A DNA stretch of 64,000 bases from Cristatella mucedo (taxonomy: Eukaryota; Bryozoa; Phylactolaemata; Cristatellidae). The translations under genes and the position numbers were made by a program. The notes under the pieces are model-generated. The model did not search any database. It saw only the letters and a program-made list of their open reading frames with translations, and had not been told where the DNA came from. The stretch is taken from assembly GCA_009760855.2 (NCBI GenBank), contig WPIO01000014.1, positions 5,252,001 through 5,316,000 of the forward strand, read 5' to 3'. Below, piece by piece: positions 33,839 to 44,764 of this stretch (the first letter of the stretch is position 1; each line of letters opens with the position of its first letter).

Positions 33839-34230
33839 ATATAATTTATTTACTATGAACTCAATGTACACTCGATAACAGTGACAGACAGCGGACTGAC
33901 TAACTAATGGACTAACAAAACTAACTTCCGAAAGGGGCAGATATGTAGGTACATAGAGGTATATGCCTATACATACCATGCAGGTAAATTCATCCCCGTA
34001 TTTAAGTCGTTTTTACAGCATACGCATACTGATTAAAAATATACAGGTATGTCAATTTACCTATGTACGTTCAGGTATATGGATACGTAAATAAATAACA
34101 CTATTAGTTTTCAGCTCGTCAGGTATGGCGGGAAAAATTTTACTCTCGAATTCCTACTTTTGCTTTTCCGAAGTCTTTCTTGCTCGCCGTTGCTGGCGCT
34201 ACTGAGGGCGGCTTTGGCTTCGCGAATTCG
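33839..34230. other. Unannotated AT-rich stretch
   Basis: Contains repeated aggtatatg/aggtacata-like words at 33940-34085 but no clean unit. Confidence 0.45.
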
Positions 34231-34372
34231 TCGTGCTTCTGCTCCTTCCTCCTTCCTCCTTCTGCTGCTTCCTCCTTCCTCCTTCTGCTGCTTCCTCCTT
34301 CCTCCTTCTGCTCCTTCCTCCTTCTGCTCCTTCCTCCTTCCTCCTTCTGCTGCTTCCTCCTTCCTCTCCGAC
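34231..34372. repeat. Polypyrimidine minisatellite (CTTCCTCCTTCTGCTG-type)
   Basis: CTTCCTCCTTCC blocks separated by TTCTGCTG or TTCTGCTC recur about six times in 140 bp with variable spacing. One strand is almost wholly pyrimidine, so triplex (H-DNA) formation is possible. It opens Ser/Leu/Pro and Glu/Lys/Arg frames. Confidence 0.9.
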
Positions 34373-34616
34373 ACGTTGTTGCTGGCAAGAGCGTCTTCTC
34401 TCAGCTTTCTAAAGCACGCCGTTCACCAGCGTCGGTGCGGTGCGTATAGCCAGCGAGAACGCCTTTTCCTTTCCGCTTCTTTCCCTTCAAGATTGATATT
34501 CATTAAAAAAGTGTTCTGGCAGCGAATTTAAAGTCCACCATTAATTCGCAGCCGTAACGAAATTTTCAAACAAAAAGCATATCGGTGCAAATAAAAGCTC
34601 AGCTTGCCAATGCGCC

Positions 34617-34778
34617 AACTCAGCCGGTCCGAAGCAGAGAACAACTCAGCCGGTCCGAAGCTCAGAGGAGAACTCAGCCGGTCCGAAGCTCAGGGGAGAA
34701 CTCAGCCGGTCCGAAGCTCAGAGGAGAACTCAGCCGGTCCGAAGCTCAGAGGAGAACTCAGTCGGTCCGAAGCTCAGA
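34617..34778 (+). repeat. 28-bp minisatellite with CGGTCCG core
   Basis: Six tandem copies of a 28-bp unit, aactcagccggtccgaagct followed by cagaggag. The first copy is 2 bp shorter (agcagagaac end) and one late copy has agtcgg. Each unit has the CGG(T)CCG palindrome. The unit is not a multiple of three yet is stop-free in plus frames, giving a long open frame that is not evidence of a gene. Confidence 0.95.
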
Positions 34779-34794
34779 GGCGCCAGAAGCGCCG

Positions 34795-34842
34795 AAAACC
34801 CGGAAACACGAAAACCCGGAAACACGAAAACCCGGAAGCGCT
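34795..34842 (+). repeat. 16-bp minisatellite
   Basis: About 2.7 copies of aaaacccggaaacacg, starting 17 bp after the 28-bp repeat ends. Confidence 0.85.
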
Positions 34843-35177
34843 TGGGTGACCGCAAGTGCAGAGCTTAAACTGCTGGAATGCCATGGCAACCCTGTGAAAA
34901 ACCACATAAGTTCGTAGCGCGGTGAAGTTGTAGCATTTACATGTCCAACTTCAACTGTGCAACGTGTACAAATTAGCAAATTCGCTCATCCTTTCCTGGC
35001 TCTTTTTTTGACGCTCGTTACTGCCGTACCCTTTTATGACAATAAGTTCACCACGAAGAACTCAATGTCAAAGGGACGTCGTGGACGGACAAACAGACTA
35101 ACTAACTAACCTTGCTTATTGTATGGGTATATGAATATGCGAAGTATTTATCCCCACAATGGCTGACATGGTCTGTA
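34843..35177. other. Unannotated stretch
   Basis: Nothing recognisable; it ends in an (AAAT)n run that may belong to the following minus-strand SINE. Confidence 0.4.
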
Positions 35178-35342
35178 AATAAATAAAAATAAATCCTAGC
35201 TGATTAATCAGCCTCTTTTTGTATAGCGACAGAGGAGCCATCACCACCGCTTGCAGTGGCGATAAAGAATCGCCCAACGCAGGAATCGAACCCACGACCT
35301 CGGGGGGCCGAGGTCGTGAAAAGCAACCGCCTTACCTAGTGT
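35178..35342 (-). mobile_element. SINE-1 copy with a hairpin in its head
   Basis: Tail complement (tagctgattaatcagcctc), agcgacagaggagccatc, B-box complement ggaatcgaacccacgacc, head to about 35342. Within the head, 35293-35303 and 35308-35318 form a perfect 11-bp stem (cacgacctcgg / ccgaggtcgtg) around GGGG. Confidence 0.85.
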
Positions 35343-35384
35343 GTACATCACAGACGTATATAAATCAGAAAGACAGGCAGGCAC

Positions 35385-35537
35385 GAGGGATGCCTCGTAT
35401 AGCGGCAATAGCGGCCTTAACGGACATCGTCACCGCACGCAGTGGAGCATGAAAGGATTGTTAGCTGTAAGACACGAACCCAGGACCTGGGTCGTAAAGT
35501 GCGAGCGCCTTACGCCTGGGCTAAGGCGCTCGCACTG
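35385..35537 (-). mobile_element. SINE-1 copy with a 15-bp terminal hairpin
   Basis: Body complement with the B box region gacacgaacccaggacctgg. The head ends in a perfect 15-bp inverted repeat (35498-35512 and 35522-35536, agtgcgagcgcctta / taaggcgctcgcact) with a 9-nt loop. Confidence 0.8.
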
Positions 35538-37299
35538 GGACTTCTCCGAATGAGTGATTGCGGTAGGCAGCCGCGGCTTATCTTGCTTAAAAAGTCTTAC
35601 CAAGTTGGTTGAAACGGGAATTTGAGCGCAAACTCAAGGTGCTAGAATTCTGGCAGCACGATGAAATGTGGTAACCCGTCGCCTGCGTCGAGTTTGTGAC
35701 GAGCTGCCCCTCAATGTAAACTAATGTCTGCTGGCTGGTGTAAATTGTCGCGCTTAGGGTTGAAAGAGAGCACCTAAGGATGTCGGATACAAATTAAAAT
35801 GAGGCAGTGCTGTCACTGAATGCAGCTAGGTAGTGGGAGGATGGCCAAAATTGGTGCAACGGTGCCACGACATCCAGGTAGTAAATTCAAATATTCCTCC
35901 CGCTATAGCACCATGTCTTTGAAGGCGGTCAACGACTGCCTAAGTTAAAAAAGTTCAGTTGCATTGAGTAGATAAAGACCGCGGTTTGTATAGCTGTCCG
36001 GAGCTGACATTCTGCAGGAGTCACGCATGTTGCGAGAATCCACGAGAAGTGGCGAAAACGCAATGATTCTTGCAGCTATGCACGGCAGCGTGCTTCGACG
36101 CTGACCACCAAGCGACTGCGACCTCCAGTGCTTTCAGCGTGTACCGATGGAAGCTGCGTCCAAACTACCTGCTTACAGTTAAATAATTAAATTAGGTTCC
36201 GCGGTCAGCCATGAACCAAAGGCAAAGGCGTTTTCGCGTTAGTTTTAATCCATCAAAAGCCATCTTTACCGGGCGAGCCTAGACGATTTCGAAAGTCGAT
36301 CTGTAATGGAGCAACTGGATATACAAAAATATCCCATAGTCACTCGTACACAAAATTTAAGAAATCTCTCCATTCGTAGCTTAATGAGCCGAACGACGGC
36401 CGTTCCAAAGAGTTGTCAGGTCGAACAATTACGGGAATACTTTGGCGATTTTTATTCCTTAACGAGCATTGAATTAAACCAATGTTGATGCAACCAATGT
36501 TTATTGCTTACTATAGTCAGTCTATACACAAATGAATTGGTGAATTTTTTACATGCATTTAGGTTTCCATTTCTGACCACACCGAAATTACGCTGCTTCG
36601 CGAAAAGTCACAGCAGGGTAATGTTCGGGGGGGGGGCTGGGAGTGATGCCCCGCGAGGGTATGTCTTAGGACCACCATGCCGTGTCTTAGAAAGTGGGAT
36701 CTTAAGTTTTTATTATAAGGTCTTGGCGATCTCGCGTTCATAATCCGACGCACATAGTTTAGCGAATGACGATCCAGCATCAGGCGCCTTGCCCGATGAC
36801 AACATCTCGGACCAGTATATCCCGGCTTTCCGGCTCTTCATTACCGGCCGGAGATTACGATTTTCCCGGTAATAGAAAAAATAGTTCCTGTAAGATTAGA
36901 AACGGAACAGCCGCTGGCTGGGGCCGGCGATCGATCTTGTTTCCTCAAATCACTCGCGGGGCGTTAGACGAGGCCCGAGCGATTTACCGTACCCGCTCAC
37001 ATTCGCACGAAGCCCCGCTTTACCAGCGCTCCTTCAAACTGGTTCATATGCAGAGGGAGAAGATGGTTTCATGCCTCTAAAGATCAGGTGCTGATGTCCC
37101 TTCCCCCAAGCAATGAGCAGATTAAATCGCAAATTCAGTCGCACACAAGACCCCGCCCCCACCCCACCCACCAGGCCGCTACGCCGGCGGTTGGCCCGGG
37201 TCAGCCGCCGGTGGCAAGAGGTATTTTGCACGGTGCGAATCCAAATGGAATCTATGTTTTTGAGAAAGTTTCGAGCATTCGTTACTGCGGTCGTCTGTC
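35538..37299. other. Unannotated stretch
   Basis: 1.8 kb upstream of the CpG-rich region, with short frames only. A G9 run lies near 36627-36636. C-rich sequence with CpG begins after about 37130. Confidence 0.4.
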
Positions 37300-38750
37300 T
37301 TCCCGCTTTTTACATCTCCAGTTGACGGCGGCGCCCGGCGCGGGCTGCCGCCACAGCTGCTGGTAGGCCGGACGTTGGTCGCTCACATCCGGTGAAAACA
37401 GCGCTCTACCCGTATCGCGGTAAACAAGGTGGTTTTGCCGGATGCCGCGGAGCCTCTCCGAGATGTGAATCGGGAATCCGTCTGGAAAATGGCAGCCACG
37501 GCTGGATACGGCTCGTTGTCAGCGGCGGGTGAGCGTGGAGCTCGCGAGCGCGCGAGCGCTTTTAGCGAGCCGTATTACCCTGCCGATCCTTGCGGCCGGC
37601 CGCACCTCCGCGAGCTCCCGCCGCGGTTGGAGCGCCGCTTTAGAGCGCAGCGAGAGTTTTACTTGCGCCGGTCTCGCCGGCCTGTCATCTCAGGTCATCG
37701 AGTCCAGATGAGCTGCCCGGTGGACGTTGGGCCGGCGGCCGCCGCAGCCCGACTGCCTCGCGGCTGGGCAGTCGGGCGGGCTGTCGTGATCGTCAGTCCA
37801 GTCATGGTCGTGGTCGTAAGTTCAGACATGGTCGTGGTCTTATCCTGTCTCGGTCGTGGTCATTTCCTTTCATGGGCTTCAGTTGACCCCGGCCCGCCCC
37901 GCTTATCCAGACTCCGTGATCTTGCTGCTGCGCTGGGCTGGTCTCCCCTGCGGCTGCCCTCGCCGAGCAGTTAGGGCGCCGGCCATCGTCGTCAGCTCGC
38001 GCTCGATCGCCGATCGCAGCCGTTCCGGAGGCCGGGCCTCCCCGGGGCACACCCGCCCGTCCGGCGTCGATGGCCCGATCGGGTATGTAGTTCGTGGCGA
38101 TCGTGCATGATAAAAGGGCTGTCGAGCGCACGCAGCCAACCTTCCCAGTCTGTGCTAAGCCCCCCCCCCGGCGTGCTCTTGGGCCGGTAACCGCAGCCCG
38201 GCCGGCTGGTTTAGGCAACTTCTAAACGGTCGCAGTGCCGCTGGTCTGTCAGTTGGTTGGGGGTCTTTTTTCGGCTACTACTGACACCCAGTCGTTTCGT
38301 GTGCAGGTGCCCACGCATCGAATTTCTAGGCCTGTGAGTTGTCGCGAGGTCTAAGCTAGTGTGTGCACCAACGATTTCTTCCGTGCTTGTATGCCATCGG
38401 TTCGTTACCATTCCCGATGCTGTCCTCGGGAGGGTCTGCTGCCCAGTCTGTTTGTTTGAGCTCGATGTTCCGAGGACGACCCGTACCGGTTGTTGTTACA
38501 GGCCTCCTCGTGTGAAGTGAGTTCGATGGGGCGAGGCTCGCTGGCTGCTGCCTGAGTGAATGGCATCAGCTGACTAACATCAGCCCTGTTTTGGTTGGGG
38601 AGGGGAGGGGAGGTGTGCATCGAGAGGCGACGATTTATATGGTACGACCAATCGACTCCTTAACTCACTGCGCTGCAGCCCACCGGCCCCACCCTCAGCA
38701 CTTGGCAAGTGTACCGGGCCACGGCTGCTGCTGCTGCCGCACTGGCCGAA
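37300..38750 (+). promoter_or_regulatory. CpG-rich region, probable SGSM promoter and 5' UTR
   Basis: From about 37300 to 39600 the DNA is strikingly G+C- and CpG-rich compared with the AT-rich flanks, and the SGSM start codon (38751) falls inside it. This is the expected setting for a broadly expressed TATA-less promoter. No TATA box or transcription start can be fixed by eye. Large GC-driven open frames here (181 codons at 37429-37971, and antisense frames) lack motifs. A short repeated phrase catggtcgtggtc occurs at about 37803 and 37828. Confidence 0.55.
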
Positions 38751-38822
38751 ATGCTGATCGCTGCAGGTGGAGGAGCCTCCGGCGACAATAAGGAGCTGCT
38801 GCTCGGCCACGTCAAAAAGGAG
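38751..38822 (+). CDS. SGSM1/2: SGSM exon 1 (start codon)
   Basis: 24 codons from ATG 38751 to donor gag/gtgagc, phase 0, ending [10 protein letters not shown]. Vertebrate SGSM begins with a comparably short leader ending in VKKE just before VKQIMEEA. The frame continues upstream without an ATG to a stop at 38661-38663, so ATG 38751 (G at -3) is preferred. A spliced upstream exon via ccctcag at 38698 is the alternative. Confidence 0.8.
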
Positions 38823-40770
38823 GTGAGCGCGCGCCGCCCCGCAGCCGCCGCAGCCGCTGCAGTGTGCTCGCTTCTGCTGACTTGTCGATCGTCTCCCATT
38901 TTACTTCGGAATGCACTCGGGAGTGAGGCGCCGGGGCTGCCCTCGAGAGCGGTCCGCGTGCGCCCCGTGCACGTGCGCACGTCGTTGCCGGTATTTTGGT
39001 CGGCTTAGCCACCATGCATCCTCGCAGCTTTCTGCCCAGCTGGCCCGTATGGCTCGCTGCAGAAGCCGACCCAGTAGCTAGCGCACTGGCCATCGCTGGC
39101 CGGCTCTCGCAGCACGCTCGAGCGCGCGCTCTCTCTCTGCCGGTGCCGCTTCCCTGCCCGGTGGTTGGCTAGCTAGCTTCGGTGCTGCTGCTACCTCACC
39201 GGCGCTAGCTCCCTGCGAGGCTCGCTCGCTTCTTTTTCCCCGTGCGATCGTCGCCGCTGCGCTCGCCTCTTCAGGCTGAGGCATGCTCGGCCAGGCTCTC
39301 GCTCGCGCGGCCACCGCCGCTGACGGGCGGCTATTAGGTGAGCTCCCGTGGGCGGCACCTCGGCCGTCCTAAGACGTGTCTCGCTCAGGGCAGCCGAGGC
39401 GCGAGCGCCAGCGAGCTGAATGTCCTGCCCGCCGAGCAGCCCCGCCCCCGAGATGTCTGTGCCACTGAATGCTTTCTTCTCCTAAGCCTTTCAAGCCTCT
39501 GGGCTCTTGACCGTTTCCGAGGCGCCGCCCTCGTAGCGTGCATGAAGCTGTGGGGATTGCAGAGCATCGACACACTCGAGAAGGGTGGGTTGGGGGTGGC
39601 TCGGTGGCATAAGGTGGAATCCTTCTCCCGGATGCCGCAATCCTGCGCTGAATACTCAACGGTATAGCGAGCCAACTTTTGCAAAATGTCCGGCTGCTAT
39701 GCTCGACTTTCCGGTCCGCGCGTCTTGCCCGAACTCTTGCTTCGAAAGGAGACCGGTCTCTTTGCAGGGAAGACTTGTAGAGTGAGAGGGGAGAGCAGCA
39801 ATGACAAGCAGCCAGCCGCTCTTCTGTTTGCTAGTCGATAACAATGTCTGCTCCAGTCATGACTCAACCTAGAAGCTGTGATGCAGGTGCTCCGACGGCT
39901 AATGACTCGACAATCATGCTCTAGGAATTGGCTGCAGTGGTCAGCTGGTTGCTCAAATTAGGGAAATCAGGCCTAGCCGTTGGTTGTAGGTCCTTCTTGT
40001 GGTGCACCAACCCCCCCCCCTGTATACCGGTGGGTGGATTGTTAACTACTGCCCTAACTGCACTGGACTGGCTGCAATTCTATGTTGCTTGTTCCAGGCG
40101 GCGTGTCTTAGATAGATTGTCTCTCTTTCTGGCTGCTGCACGTGAATGGAGGCATCAGCTGTCTAGTGGCGCGGCATAGGAAACCCTTGCTGTAGGCAGA
40201 AGCAGGTTCGTTCGGCTAGCCAGCTAGCAGTGTGGTGCAAAGATGCCCCACCCGCCATATTTCGTAGTTAGGCCACTCGGGGTTATTTCCAGTCTGCTGG
40301 CTGTTCAGAATGGCCATTGTTGCATCAGTCATCAGACTATGGGCGGAATAGTGCCATGCGTTACTTGCTGCTGGGCTGCTTTTTCATCGGTGACTCAGTG
40401 CTACATATTGGTATGTCGCCCTGGTTTGGCTCAGGGGTAAGGTGCTTGTTTATTACGACCAGGCTCGTGGGCTCGAATCCGGCAGTATCTGTAAAGCGCC
40501 TAGATAGGGATTAAGTTCTCTTAAGGTGCTATACAAATGAAATATTTTCATGTCTTCCATCGTCCTAGGCTCATTGCCTAGCTTTGGGGCTACTGTGGTC
40601 ATGAATTGATGACCCTGAGCTAGTTGAGAGTATATCGATGCTCTCTCTGCTCTTGTCTTTCTTTCTCACCTCTTGTTTTTCTGCTCTGGTCTCTAGCTGC
40701 CTCCATCTCTCTCCCTCTCTCTCTCTCTGCTCTTGTATTTCTCAGCTTTTGTTTCTCTGTCTGCCTGCTC

Positions 40771-40860
<90 letters not shown>

Positions 40861-43800
40861 GCTCTTGTATTTCTCTCAGCCTCTGTCTCTTTTTCTCTGC
40901 CCCCTCGTCTCTCTCAACTCGCATCTCTGCTCTCCCTGTATCTTCATCTACCAATTCCTCTCTATTCTCTCTTCTATTTCTCTCTTCCTGTCCCCTGAGT
41001 CTTTCACCGGTCTGCCCTTTTGTTAGAGATTGAGCCTGACCCTTGAACGAACATGGCTGGCTGTCATGCCTCGAGCTGGCAGCACTGCCGTGTATTGCAG
41101 TCATTGCTGTATATTACAGTCACAGAAATCGATAGGATGAGAGTGCCCTAGCCTGGGTGTAATGAGCAACTAATTGCTAATCTGTCGAAGCACACCGTAC
41201 TTTCTGCACTTCTGCTGCGCTTCAGGCTATTCTGCTTTGAGTGTAGCAACAGATTGTTAGCACATCCTCGGCTCCCCCACCCACTGTGGCTTTTGCCGCT
41301 GCACACCTGAGCACCGCTCGTGCCGATGGCTGGTGCTTGAGCCAGCCCCAGTCTTCAAATTGAGACCAGCATGGTGCGCATGGCAATGCAGTTCATTCGC
41401 AGTGCTCTGGTGTGGTCGATTTGCATTCGCTTATGCAATCTGCTCTGCGGGTTTGCGCTTGCACCCGTGGTGAGCGCTAGTGTGCGATTTCGCCTTGGCA
41501 GCTCTGGTGAGCCGACCATGATCGACTCGGCATGCACGAGGCCCTGATTCGTGCGCGCCGTGGAGATCGATGTGCGGCCAGGGCGGTTGCCTTCGGAAGG
41601 AGGAAGCCTCTGGAAAGAGGCAGCCTTCGGTTTCACTCTCCATAGATTGATTGGCCTGTGCCCCGTGCGCTCCACATCTGATCTGGCGCCACGGCAGCCG
41701 CTGCTGGGCTGTGATGATAGCGAACCGTGCATAGGCCTGTCTGCTCAGCTGCATTTGCATTTGCTGCAATGCTCGAATTTTCTCTCGCTTTCTTTCTCTG
41801 GCTCGTGCTAGCTGTGGCCGTTCACAGTGCACCGTCTTGCACAGGTGAAACAGATCATGGAAGAGGCGGTGACTCGCAAGTTCATACACGAAGACAGCAG
41901 CAGTGTGCTGTCGCTGTGCGGTAAGGGAACATCGCAGCGCCGCCGTGCCGCCACGCCGAGCGCTGCGATGCAGTGTGATGCCACGCCGCCGCCTCGCGCG
42001 CCTCCGCCTTTGCAGGAAGCGTCGAAGCCTGCGTACGCCATCGGCTGAAGCGGCAGGTCATGGGCCTGTTCAAGACCAAGGACGGCACGTCGTCGCTGCT
42101 TCACAAAGTTGCCAAATCTTTTGAGCCGGCTGCAGAGGTGTCGAGGCTGACAAAAGAGGCGGAGCACAGCCTGGATGCCTCCGCTGCTAAGTGAGTCGGA
42201 CCTAGTAGCCGCCAATCTGATGCCTGCCTGTTGCTGCTTGCTGTTGCTCACCGCTGGGCCTCTTCTTCCTACCGTCTACCCTAAGGAGCGATCGTGCCCT
42301 GGTGACTCCTCGACTCCTGCGCTAGCCCCAGTACGTCTCTCTTCCTTTCCTTCTTGGACATTGGTTTTTTCTGTCTGACGTTGTCCTCCGTCTAGCTATT
42401 CCCAATGATCGCTTGGTGTCTCCAGGCAAATGTCTCTTAGGTATGCCACGACATCTACACTACACTAATTGAGAACAAGCAACATTATCGACCTGTCAGT
42501 TACCTTATATGTATGTTGTGTGTGTATGCAAATGGAATGTATAGGCTTGTGTGTGTGGCTTGTATGTGTGTGCGTGCGCGTGCATGCGTCGTGTTATGCT
42601 TGCATGTGTGTGTATGACGTCGTGTTGTGCTTGCATGTGTGTGTATGATGTACATCCAGGTTTCGCATGTGCACTCTTTCACAAAAGTCTCGTTACTTGA
42701 TTACAAGTGAACGAAGGAGGTGAACCGAGCTGGAGTGTGGAAAACTGCATCTGGGAACCGTGGTGACTGCTGCAGTCGACCACGAGCTGGGTTTCACTAG
42801 TAGTTCGTGCATTGCTGGTTGAAAGCAGCTGAAAAACCGTGCAGCCGCCAAATAATTTATGGCATTTAAAGGAGGCGATTCGAGTGACCTCGAGTGGGTC
42901 GCAATGTTTTAGCCATTGGCTCTACACTTGCTTTCCCAGTGTCTGTCTGTGCAGTCGCTGGTGGTCTGAGCAGAGGGTTTCTCCTGCCTTCCTTCCTTCC
43001 TTCCTTCCTTCTGCCGACCCTGGGTCGGCCTCTTCCGGTCTGTGTTGGCATAAGTCCAATCAGCCTGAGAATAGTAATAAGAATAATAATGATACATTTG
43101 TATAGCGCCCTCAGAGAACTTGATCTCTTTCTATGCACATATGAACATATGCTGCAAAGGAAGCATAATCATATGGTTAGTGTTAGAATGCTCCATGTTA
43201 CCAAGCATAACAGGGTTAGAGGTGACATGCACAGGGTCAGCATGCAACTAGAGTTATTTTAGAGCATGCACAGTGTCAGCGCACAAAGGACGAATCACAT
43301 TGATCCTCATAATGCTGTGATAAATAGATAACTTTGGACACTCGCGACAGTTTGCGAAGTTTCATCTTGACTTACAGAGTGTGTGGGGTCCTCGGATAAG
43401 CGTCATATGTGCAGTAATACGTACTTCCGACTTTACCTTCACGAGCACTGCCGTGAAGGTCATGTGAGTGCAGTGCCAGAGAGCGGTCTACACCAGGAAG
43501 CTTTCTATAGCACACTGAAAGCCGACTGTTTTCAGTGCGTTATATATAGTTGTCAGCAGACTTCATCTCACACAAAGAAAAAGTGAGAAGCATAGCTGAC
43601 TAGGGATTACATTCGAGAAATTAACTACCATAGAAATATCACTTCCTTATGTCTGCAAGCGAGTATATATTGCCGTTGTGCGAGAAAAGTGAGTTCCCTA
43701 GTATAGGACTTGCTAAGCAAAACGTTTTGTTGCAAACAGTATTATAAGCGAATGGAGAGCAGAATTTGTTGGTCCTTGGGGGACCTGATGGTGCAAAGAA

Positions 43801-44602
43801 TCTGATACTGACTCAGCAGTTCAGCCAAGTATGAAGGAGGCAAGCCGTGGCAGTGGTGTTTGTCAGGAGAAAGAGTTGTGCTCTGTGTCTGCTGATAAAT
43901 CCGGGATCCACTGCAGCTCGTTTAGCCCAGGGAACAAGTGACCGAATAATTTCTCCAATTTGAAGACCAATATGCCGGCTTCATTAAGTGCATGCCAATT
44001 GTTGAAGAGGCAGAGATCGTGCAGCCGGTCAGGTGCAGGACCTAAACGACCCGAATGCAATCCTGAAAAGGTGCAGGTGGGTAGATACCATAGCACTCAG
44101 CTGTGCGTCCTGTGGATAGAAATAGCAGCGTGACCCGGCTCCCTCGTGGGATGTGCAGGCTTGCAGCCGGTTAATTGCCGGCAGAGCTCGGCCTGTGCCT
44201 GCATAATGCAGTCATCCTCCGAAGTGCCTGTGCCAATAATTGAAGTCGACGTATACACTCTTGGGGGCAGGGCAGTTTCGAGTGTGCAGGTGCTGGCATG
44301 CTCTCGTGTCAGCCTTAGCTGCATTTGCAGCTTGGAGGAAACCGGTGCCCGAATGTCAGCCTAGAGTCTCGGACTTGCAGCAGCAGCAGCAGCAGCCACC
44401 TGGAATTTGATTCCTCAAGCGCTATTCTCAGTCAGCTCGGGGCATCTTGCACTGCTTCCTCCCGCATCGGTAACGATGCACTAAGCAGTGTTTGAGTTTG
44501 TCGTGGGTGGCAATCATGCATCTCATGATAAATTAATGCTGCTGCAGCTGTCGATAGTCGGGTTAATCACTGGCATAATTGTGTCGGCTAGCTGTTTGAG
44601 TG

Positions 44603-44686
<84 letters not shown>

Positions 44687-44689
44687 CTC

Positions 44690-44764
<75 letters not shown>

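Larger units (their letters stand above)
38823..41844 (+). other. SGSM intron 1
   Basis: 3.0 kb. The first 800 bp remain CpG-rich (alanine/arginine-rich frames on both strands are compositional). It then contains a SINE-2 copy and a CT microsatellite, with single-copy-like DNA at 39600-40416 and 40991-41844. C10 near 40012. Confidence 0.85.

Noticed and set aside
37100-37330. Arg/Pro-rich 70-codon frame as an SGSM upstream exon
   Set aside because: No donor in phase with the SGSM frame, and known SGSM proteins begin shortly before VKQIMEEA.
37429-37974. 181-codon plus-strand frame upstream of SGSM
   Set aside because: Lies in CpG-rich DNA open in several frames; no motif; includes a short repeated catggtcgtgg phrase.
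40624-41104. Ser/Leu-rich and Arg/Glu-rich frames over CT tracts (also at 44.6 kb)
   Set aside because: Microsatellite artefacts; no splice-supported exon.
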